5,708 bases of DNA from an uncultured Hymenobacter sp. Its GTDB lineage: Bacteria > Bacteroidota > Bacteroidia > Cytophagales > Hymenobacteraceae. Shown piece after piece: positions 1 to 4,921 of this stretch. The stretch spans positions 2,183-7,890 of the forward strand of contig CALMOO010000094.1 of assembly GCA_937871705.1 (NCBI GenBank), written 5' to 3'. The position numbers and the translations under genes were made by a program. A model generated the notes under the pieces. The model was given only the letters and a program-made list of their open reading frames with translations. It did no database searches and had not been told where the DNA came from. Within the stretch, counting starts at the first letter, position 1. Every line of letters starts with the position of its first letter.

Positions 1-500
1 GTTTTAGCCAGCAAAGCCTGCGTGTAGGCGGCGTCGGCCTGGTTGCTTTTTACTTGGCTCACGGCCAGGTCGTAGTCGGCCTGGTTTACGCCCTGCACCT
101 TCAAGAGCTGCTGCAAGCGGTTGACCGATAGATTAGCAACTTGCAACAAGGCGTTGGTTTTGGCGAGCTGGGCCCGCAGGTCGGCATCGTTGATGCGGGC
201 AATGACGGTGCCTTTGCTCACGCGGCGGCCTTCCTGCACGTTGAGGGCCGTGAGGCGGCCGCTGACCTCGGGGTGCAGCTCCACGTAGTCATTAGCGACC
301 ACCGTGCCGTTGGCCTCCACTGAGTCGCTGACCGAGGAAGGCCGGGCCACGAGCACATCAACGAGGGCCGGGCCGTTGTTTTTCTTGGCATCCTTGCCGT
401 CTTTGCCGCCCTTGGCGTCGTCGGGTTTGGCGTGGCAGGCGGCGAGTAGGGCCAGGGCACCAAGGGCCGAGGACAGGCAAGCCGAAGTCGAAAAACGCAT
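1..500 (-). CDS. RND efflux periplasmic adaptor (membrane fusion) lipoprotein, C-terminus outside window
   Basis: This gene starts at the ATG at 498-500 and runs off the left edge after 166 complete codons. The protein opens with a lipoprotein signal peptide: a short basic start (MRF), a hydrophobic run, and a lipobox L19-A20-A21-C22, so C22 should be lipidated. Residues 23-44 form a Lys/Asp/Gly-rich linker. Residues 45-105 match the first half of an HlyD/AcrA-type adaptor: a beta strand followed by the biotinyl-lipoyl-like segment containing VELHPEVSGRL and NVQEGRRVSKGTVIARI. From about residue 106 the sequence becomes helical and rich in Leu, Gln and Ala, as expected for the alpha-hairpin that contacts the outer-membrane channel. 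Family knowledge: such adaptors link an inner-membrane RND pump to a TolC-like channel; those genes would be expected further left. The substrate cannot be inferred. No Shine-Dalgarno precedes the start; the ten bases before ATG are all pyrimidine (TTTCTCTTTT). The family call is firm. Confidence 0.9.
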   Translation of the reverse strand, partial: MRFSTSACLSSALGALALLAACHAKPDDAKGGKDGKDAKKNNGPALVDVLVARPSSVSDSVEANGTVVANDYVELHPEVSGRLTALNVQEGRRVSKGTVIARINDADLRAQLAKTNALLQVANLSVNRLQQLLKVQGVNQADYDLAVSQVKSNQADAAYTQALLAK

Positions 501-710
501 AAAAGAGAAAGGGTGGGTCAAGAAGCCTTGCAAGAGCACGAATTAAAAGTAAGTAGGTGCTGCTCAGCTAAAAGCCAACAAAGCAGCACCCCAGCCCAAC
601 GCCTGCGTAAGCCCGCACAACGGGCCGCACAGACTTTGGGTTCAGCAAGGGAGAAGGACGCAGGTGCCCGCCTTTGGTTGCACGTCGCGCTACTTACTTA
701 ATTTCAGCCC
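501..710. other. Divergent intergenic region between efflux adaptor and ATL gene
   Basis: This spacer must carry the start signals of two divergent genes. Reading minus, TACTTTTA at 544-551 differs at one base from the Bacteroidota -7 consensus TAnnTTTG and would give a leader of about 35-40 nt to the adaptor ATG at 500, but I see no good -33 element. Reading plus, GTTG at 677-680 and TAATTTCA at 699-706 are a weak -33/-7 pair with an 18-nt gap that would put the transcript start almost on the ATL start codon. Both are low-confidence. A small plus-strand reading frame at 513-701 has no recognisable content. A 9-bp inverted repeat at 556-590 is listed separately. Confidence 0.45.
556..590. repeat. 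9-bp perfect inverted repeat in the divergent promoter region
   Basis: GGTGCTGCT at 556-564 is the exact reverse complement of AGCAGCACC at 582-590, with a 17-nt spacer. It sits just upstream of the candidate -7 element (544-551) of the efflux adaptor gene. This placement would suit a repressor operator or a hairpin, but there is no regulator gene in the window to pair it with. Bases and placement are seen directly; any function is inference. Confidence 0.45.
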
Positions 711-1109
711 ATGAAAAAGCCCGCCACCTTGCCGAGTGCCGCCGTGCCGCCTACCCCCCCCACCGAGCGCAACTACTTTGCCGACGTGCACGAAGTCACG
801 CGCCTCATTCCGCCGGGCCGCGTCACGAGCTACGGCGCCATCGCGCATTATTTAGGTGCCCGGCACGGCTCGCGGGCCGTGGGCTACGCCCTCATGGCCG
901 CCAACCTCGATGCGGCCACCCTGCGCCAGGAGGGCGCCGTGCCTGCCCACCGCGTTGTGAATCGGCTGGGGCAGCTCACGGGGCGCCACCATTTTCCTAC
1001 CCCCTCCGCCATGCAGGAGCGCCTCGAAGCCGAAGGCGTGCGGGTAGAGGACGATGTGGTGGTCGAATTTAAGAAGCTGTACTGGGACCCAGCCGTGGAG
1101 CTGGTATAA
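711..1109 (+). CDS. Alkyltransferase-like (ATL) protein, MGMT DNA-binding-domain family, Ala in place of catalytic Cys
   Basis: The 132-residue product matches the DNA-binding domain of O6-methylguanine-DNA methyltransferase (MGMT/Ada-C): IPPGRVTSYGAIA (residues 33-45) carries the conserved Tyr (Y41), and SRAVGYAL (54-61) carries the arginine finger (R55). The active-site motif, normally PCHRV, reads PAHRV (78-82), so the alkyl-accepting cysteine is alanine and no transferase activity is expected. Family knowledge: ATL proteins (E. coli YbaZ and S. pombe Atl1 with Trp, Thermus thermophilus TTHA1564 with Ala) bind O6-alkylguanine, flip it out, and direct the lesion to nucleotide excision repair, also shielding it from MGMT. 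It is longer than minimal ATLs, with about 20 extra N-terminal residues rich in Pro and Ala. The ATG at 711 is the natural start; residues before about 21 are not conserved, so a slightly later start is possible. No Shine-Dalgarno is visible. It is likely cytoplasmic and convergent with the S9 peptidase gene. Confidence 0.93.
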   Translation: MKKPATLPSAAVPPTPPTERNYFADVHEVTRLIPPGRVTSYGAIAHYLGARHGSRAVGYALMAANLDAATLRQEGAVPAHRVVNRLGQLTGRHHFPTPSAMQERLEAEGVRVEDDVVVEFKKLYWDPAVELV

Positions 1110-1140
1110 AGGCAGCCGGCTTTGGGACGATAAAAATAAT

Positions 1141-1221
1141 GTCATGCCGACGCCAGAAAGCGGCGCTACCGCTTCAATGAGTTGATAACGTGGTAGCGCT
1201 GCTTTCTGGCGTCGGCATGAC
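1141..1221. repeat. 81-bp near-perfect palindrome between convergent genes; likely bidirectional terminator or dispersed palindromic element
   Basis: Arms at 1141-1172 and 1190-1221 are reverse complements over 32 nt with only two mismatches; the outer 21 nt are perfect and begin GTCATGCCGACGCCAG. The loop is 17 nt (1173-1189). Adenine-rich DNA precedes it (1132-1139) and T-rich DNA follows (1223-1228), so each strand would transcribe a GC-rich hairpin followed by a U-rich stretch. It starts 31 nt after the ATL stop and ends 25 nt before the S9 peptidase stop, the right place for a shared terminator. Its length and perfection exceed an ordinary terminator, so a REP/MITE-like mobile element is an equally good reading. 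No clear target-site duplication is visible. Confidence 0.85.
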
Positions 1222-1246
1222 GTTCTTTATAGTAGGCTTTTCTCGT

Positions 1247-3286
1247 CTACTTGCTCGCCGTGCTCGGCGGGGCCAGTGTCACTGTCTTGGGGTCAACGGT
1301 AATCTCGGCCAGGCGCTGGGCTACGGCGGGCGTCATGCTTTCTTGGTAGCGGCCGTGCAGGTACTGAGCCAGAAATTTTTCGGAGGCCGCAACCATCGCC
1401 AGGTTGTTCACGGGGCGGGCAAAGCCGTGGCCTTCGTCGGGGGCCAGCAGGTACTGCACGGGGTAGTTGCGGTCGCGCAGGGCAATGACAATCTGGTCGG
1501 CTTCGGCCTTGTTCACGCGCGGGTCGTTGGCGCCCTGCACCACCATGAGCGGCGTCTTGATTTTAGCGGCCGAGGTCAGCGGCGACTGGCGCAGCAGCTG
1601 CGCCTTGCCGGCTTCGGTGGTGGGGTCGCCCATACGCTCATAAAATTGCTTGCGCATGGGCTCCCAGTAGGGCGGAATGGAATTGAGCAGCGTAATGAGG
1701 TTGGATGGCGCCACAATGGCCACCGCAGCCGCGTACACATCGGGCGTAAACGCTACCCCTGCCAGCGTGGCGTAGCCGCCGTACGAGCCACCCATGATGC
1801 CCACACGCTTGGGGTCGGCAATGCCTTGGGCCACCAGGTACTTCACGCCCCAGGTCAGGTCGTCCTGCATTTTCTGGCCCCACTCGTGGTTGCCGGCGTT
1901 CAGAAACTTCTTGCCGTAGCCGGTGCTTGCCCGGAAGTTAGGCGAGAGTACCGCGTAGCCGCGGTTGGCTAGAAACTGGTGGTAGGTATTGTAGCCATAG
2001 ACATCGCGAGCGTAGGGCCCGCCGTGTGGGAAAACGATAACCGGCAGGTTCTTGGCCCCTACCCCCTTCGGCAAAGTCAGGTAGGCCGCCACCTCCAGGC
2101 CGTCCGACGACTTGTAGCGCACCACCGTCATGGGCGCCAGGTCGGCCACCGGCAGCTTGGGCCGGGTCTGGTACTGCTGGGTGAGCTGCTTGGTCTGGCG
2201 GTCAAACAGATAAGCCGCGCTGGGGTGGGTAGCATCCGTGGCGCTCAGCAGCCACAGCCGCTCATCGGTAGTGTTAGACACCGGCAGCACATCAAGGCCG
2301 GGCAGCTTGGCCGCCACCGTTTTGAAGTCCTGCTCAAAGCTTTTGTCGAGCCACACCCGCCGCAGCCGGTCGTCGGTATAATCTACCAGAATCGGCTCGT
2401 GCGTTTTCTCTGATAGCACCAGCTCGCCGGCATCGACGCGGTGCAGCGGGTCGGTGGCGAAGGGCTTTTCGGCGCTCGTGGCTGGGTCGAGCAGCACTAT
2501 TTCCGAGCGGTCGCGGGCGGCGCCCTTGTTGGTAGTCAGGTAAATGTGCTGGTTGTCTTTGGCGAAGCCCGCCACGCTGCTGGCCTCGTCGAGGGTAGTG
2601 CGGTAGAAGGGTGTCAGCTGCTCGCCGCTCACGCGCAGCCACTCGGTGCTGCCATCGGCGTTCGAGCGCGAAGCCAGGCGCAGCTGGTCGGTCCAGTCAA
2701 ACACCCAGTCTGTGATGCGCTCATTGTTCTGGCGCACCAGCGTTTTCTGGCCAGTAGCCAAGTTCAGCTTATACAAGTCGTGCCAGGCCTTGTCGCGGTC
2801 GTTGAGGCCGATATACAGCGTATTCGGGTCGGTCAGCGGCACGTTGTAGATAATTACGCGCACGCCCTTGAGCCCCGTCAGGTCGCGGGCGGTGGGCACG
2901 GCCTGGCCCGCAGGCAGCGCGGCGGCCGGGTCCACGGCGTAGATATTGAAGTTCTCATCGCCGCCCTTGTCCTGCGAGTACAGCAGGTACTTGCCATCGC
3001 GGCTCCAGAAGTAGTTGCGCACCGGCCGGGCCTGGTCGTTGGTCATGGGCCGGGCGCTGGCAAAGGGCTCCTTCAGGCCTTTTACCCAGATGTTGCGGGT
3101 GCCATTATAAGGTTTGATAAACGACAAAAACCGGCCATCGGGCGAGAGCTGCCCACCCGAAATCTCGGGGTCGCCAAACAGCAGCTCACGGTCGATAAGC
3201 GCGGGCTGCGCGTTCTGGGCCGCGCCAGGGTGGGGTAGGGCCAGCAGCGCCAGCAGCAAGAGCAGCCAAGGAGCAGTAGTTTTCAT
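1247..3286 (-). CDS. Exported S9-family prolyl oligopeptidase-like serine peptidase
   Basis: The 679-residue protein has a signal peptide (residues 1 to about 23: MKTT start, Leu/Ala-rich core, PGAA then Gln), so it acts in the periplasm or outside the cell. Residues about 30-380 form the beta-propeller typical of S9 peptidases, opening with LFGDPEISGGQLSPDG. Residues about 395-645 are the alpha/beta-hydrolase domain: HGGP oxyanion motif (421-424), nucleophile Ser501 in GGSYGG (DNA 1775-1792), Asp588 in GANDPRV, and His620 in DEGHGF. The triad is intact, so activity is expected. Family knowledge: these enzymes cleave short peptides near the N-terminus (dipeptidyl-peptidase, acylaminoacyl-peptidase or oligopeptidase types); the exact specificity cannot be read here. 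About 30 tail residues (TPAVAQ onward) follow the hydrolase fold. The ATG at 3284-3286 is chosen because an upstream in-frame TTG (3311-3313) would put nine residues before a complete signal peptide and lies inside a hairpin. The start is preceded by a T/C tract rather than a Shine-Dalgarno. Confidence 0.95.
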   Translation of the reverse strand: MKTTAPWLLLLLALLALPHPGAAQNAQPALIDRELLFGDPEISGGQLSPDGRFLSFIKPYNGTRNIWVKGLKEPFASARPMTNDQARPVRNYFWSRDGKYLLYSQDKGGDENFNIYAVDPAAALPAGQAVPTARDLTGLKGVRVIIYNVPLTDPNTLYIGLNDRDKAWHDLYKLNLATGQKTLVRQNNERITDWVFDWTDQLRLASRSNADGSTEWLRVSGEQLTPFYRTTLDEASSVAGFAKDNQHIYLTTNKGAARDRSEIVLLDPATSAEKPFATDPLHRVDAGELVLSEKTHEPILVDYTDDRLRRVWLDKSFEQDFKTVAAKLPGLDVLPVSNTTDERLWLLSATDATHPSAAYLFDRQTKQLTQQYQTRPKLPVADLAPMTVVRYKSSDGLEVAAYLTLPKGVGAKNLPVIVFPHGGPYARDVYGYNTYHQFLANRGYAVLSPNFRASTGYGKKFLNAGNHEWGQKMQDDLTWGVKYLVAQGIADPKRVGIMGGSYGGYATLAGVAFTPDVYAAAVAIVAPSNLITLLNSIPPYWEPMRKQFYERMGDPTTEAGKAQLLRQSPLTSAAKIKTPLMVVQGANDPRVNKAEADQIVIALRDRNYPVQYLLAPDEGHGFARPVNNLAMVAASEKFLAQYLHGRYQESMTPAVAQRLAEITVDPKTVTLAPPSTASK

Positions 3287-3300
3287 AGAAAAAGAGAAAA

Positions 3301-3340
3301 GGTTGAGGTTCAACTGCTAAAATAGCAACTGAACCTCACC
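3301..3340 (-). repeat. Hairpin with T-rich tract just upstream of the S9 peptidase start
   Basis: The stem pairs GG 3301-3302 with CC 3339-3340, TGAGGTTCA 3304-3312 with TGAACCTCA 3330-3338, and TGCTA 3315-3319 with TAGCA 3323-3327, around a 3-nt loop, with one bulge and a 2x2 internal loop. Read on the minus strand, the stem is followed by TTTTCTCTTTTTCT (3300-3287) and then directly by the ATG at 3286. This resembles an intrinsic terminator or attenuator placed in the leader of the peptidase gene. It could end transcription arriving from the upstream gene, whose stop is at 3410. The structure is seen in the bases; the regulatory role is inference. Confidence 0.55.
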
Positions 3341-3394
3341 GGTATTCCTTTTACTATGAATATTTATATAGTATTTAGTACTGCTTCTTACCGG
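3339..3394. repeat. AT-rich nested inverted repeat in the S9 peptidase upstream spacer
   Basis: CCGGTA at 3339-3344 pairs with TACCGG at 3389-3394, and inside it TACTAT at 3352-3357 pairs with ATAGTA at 3368-3373 around a 10-nt AT loop. The two stems are separated by unequal unpaired stretches (7 and 15 nt), so this is imperfect. It abuts the hairpin at 3301-3340. The very AT-rich core (3352-3380) is the likeliest promoter area for the S9 peptidase gene, but I find no convincing TAnnTTTG with a matching -33 element. Confidence 0.35.
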
Positions 3395-3409
3395 CCTATC
3401 CTATGCTTG

Positions 3410-4801
3410 CTAATTAGTAGCCAATTTATTTAGGGCTGCTTCACCTGCTTTATCGGCAACTTGGTGCAATGGCTGCGCTAATTTGGGCTGGCATTCTAGG
3501 TAAGTAGGTGCCTCCGAAGTAGGCGTGACGGTTAAATATGTTTCGGGGCCTGATGCAGGCACGAAGTACACGCGCAGCGGCTGGTCGCTGCCAGGCGAAA
3601 AAGAGAGAAAATTACCTGCTGCTAACTCCTCAATGGTTTGCTCTTCTCCTAAGCGGATGCGCACGGCAGGGCCTTTGGCGCTGCGGGGCCGGTACACGAA
3701 CACGTGCGTAGGCCGCACGGCTGGGGCTGGGCTATTAGCACCAGCGGGCTGGTCCATACTGATAACACCGGTTAGTAGGCTTAAGCGGTATAGCACGCGG
3801 TGTTCGGGGTTAGTGCTAATCACGCCCCCGTTACCACTGGCAATAGTGGCAATCGCAACTGCGTTAACAGCTGAATGCAATACGGGATTCGTGCCTGTGC
3901 TTCCATAGAAAACGAAGCCTGAGCCTTGCCGCTTAAGCGGATAGAAGTCCGAACCCATTCGAACGTAAAACTCCTTTCCGTCACTAAATCCCCAAGCATC
4001 GGTAGCAGGCTCATGCTGCCCCAAGGCCGTCGTATGGTAAGGTTTAACCTGGTAGTCGCCGGCCCATTCGGTGCCTAAATAGGGGCGTGATTCTACGAAA
4101 GGAAGCTCGGCCTCCACAGGCTGGTTATGCCAAAACTCAGTTATGGAATAATAAAATCCGGCATGGGGCTGAACGCTAGCAGCCAGCACGGGTAGCACTT
4201 CGGTGAGCGCAGCGTTCGGCGCCAGTACGTAGGCCGCTGGGTAGCTTGCACTAGTCGTGCGCCAGTGCGCCTGGTCGCAGGCCTGCGCAGCGGCGCTTAG
4301 CAACAAGGCGCCTATGTTGGCAGCGTGGCCGCCCGTTACATCCGCAAAAACGAAGCCCGATGACTGCTTACGAGTCTGGGCAAAGTGGGCGACTAACCGG
4401 TAAGTGCTGTCTGGCTGAGGAGCGTAGAAGTCAGCAGTCAGCCCAGCCATAGCTACTTCGATAGTGCCGGTCTCTTCGGCGATTTCCAATCCGGTCAGGC
4501 GCATAACTAGCGGTATTGCCCCAGGCTGGCCAGGTACGTACCGAGCGCAAAAAGCCTGCAACGTAGGTAATACTCCCGCTCGGAAAGTAGCTGGCATAGG
4601 CAGTGGCGCCCCAGCCCTTACCCAGCCCATGTTTGCTCGCTGCGAACGTGCATCCAAGATGCGGGCTATATAAACTGAGCCTGGCGTTAAAGCTGCTTCT
4701 GCCTTAGGTGCTGGAACGTAATAAATACCTTGTGCCCAGCACACGCTGCCCCAGAATAAACTGACAAAAACGAGTGCTGTTAATAAAATAGAAAAACGCA
4801 A
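3410..4801 (-). CDS. Exported protein of unknown function, possible DUF2846-like C-terminal domain, TTG start
   Basis: I do not recognise this 463-residue protein with certainty. It starts with a signal peptide (RFSILLTALVFVSLFWGSV, then CWA before Gln24), so it is exported; C21 is not in a good lipobox. Residues about 35-175 are a mixed alpha/beta region with ALTPGSVYIARILDARS and AGLTADFYAPQPDSTYRLVA. Residues 268-300 contain the aromatic segments WGFSDGKEFYVRMGSDFYPL and GFVFYG. Residues 363-440 (THVFVYRPRSAKG, IEELAAGNFLSFSPG, TYLTVTP) have the strand pattern of DUF2846-like domains; this is a tentative match. The start must be the TTG at 4799-4801: the upstream in-frame stop is TAG at 4838-4840, no ATG lies between, and the next Met (residue 58) would remove the signal peptide. 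GC is visibly lower than in neighbours. It follows the M90 peptidase gene by 118 nt and precedes the S9 peptidase gene by 123 nt, same strand. Confidence 0.8.
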   Translation of the reverse strand: MRFSILLTALVFVSLFWGSVCWAQGIYYVPAPKAEAALTPGSVYIARILDARSQRANMGWVRAGAPLPMPATFRAGVLPTLQAFCARYVPGQPGAIPLVMRLTGLEIAEETGTIEVAMAGLTADFYAPQPDSTYRLVAHFAQTRKQSSGFVFADVTGGHAANIGALLLSAAAQACDQAHWRTTSASYPAAYVLAPNAALTEVLPVLAASVQPHAGFYYSITEFWHNQPVEAELPFVESRPYLGTEWAGDYQVKPYHTTALGQHEPATDAWGFSDGKEFYVRMGSDFYPLKRQGSGFVFYGSTGTNPVLHSAVNAVAIATIASGNGGVISTNPEHRVLYRLSLLTGVISMDQPAGANSPAPAVRPTHVFVYRPRSAKGPAVRIRLGEEQTIEELAAGNFLSFSPGSDQPLRVYFVPASGPETYLTVTPTSEAPTYLECQPKLAQPLHQVADKAGEAALNKLATN

Positions 4802-4809
4802 TGTTGTAA

Positions 4810-4921
4810 AAGTGCTAAATAGTGATAACGTAAACTGCTAGTTGTTTAATGAACTACAATAGTAGCCATTATTTACAAGTAATTAGTTTACACGGGTATT
4901 CACTATCTCTCCTTAGCACTT
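4810..4921. repeat. About 112-bp AT-rich imperfect palindrome filling the gap between unknown gene and M90 peptidase
   Basis: Successive blocks pair in order about one centre: AAGTGCTAA 4810-4818 with TTAGCACTT 4913-4921; ATAGTGA 4819-4825 with TCACTAT 4900-4906; GTAAAC 4830-4835 with GTTTAC 4886-4891; TTGT 4842-4845 with ACAA 4875-4878; TAATG 4847-4851 with CATTA 4867-4871; CTAC 4854-4857 with GTAG 4862-4865, leaving a 4-nt loop. Small bulges and a 6-nt insertion (4907-4912) break the symmetry. One end overlaps the stop codon of the M90 peptidase gene (4920-4922); the other ends 8 nt before the TTG start of the unknown gene. It may be a decayed mobile element, a terminator, or a structured leader. 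Confidence 0.6.

Noticed and set aside
513..701. Small plus-strand frame in the divergent spacer
   Set aside because: No domain, no start signal, and it overlaps the region that must hold both divergent promoters.
674..1072. Overlapping frame of 132 codons on the plus strand
   Set aside because: It is an out-of-frame reading of the ATL gene; the ATL frame has clear family motifs and this one gives Arg/His/Ala-rich nonsense.
1190..1972. Plus-strand reading frame of 260 codons
   Set aside because: It runs antisense to the conserved S9 hydrolase domain, begins inside the palindrome, and its translation has no recognisable domain. Long antisense frames are common in GC-rich genes.
2441..3238. 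Plus-strand reading frame of 265 codons
   Set aside because: It is antisense to the S9 beta-propeller region and is a low-complexity Val/Ala/Gly/His-rich product of codon bias on the real strand.
3287..3313. Upstream TTG start for the S9 peptidase
   Set aside because: It would add nine residues (MNLNLFSFS) before an already complete signal peptide, and the TTG lies inside the stem of a hairpin. The ATG at 3284-3286 is the simpler start.
3500..3512. Repeated GTAAGTAGGTGC also present at 549-560
   Set aside because: It is a short match, one copy intergenic and one inside a coding region, in a genome rich in TAGGTGC-like words. I take it as chance or general word bias.
3597..3612. Purine tract resembling the complement of the pyrimidine leader
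   Set aside because: It lies inside the coding region of the unknown exported protein with no start codon beside it, so it is probably incidental.
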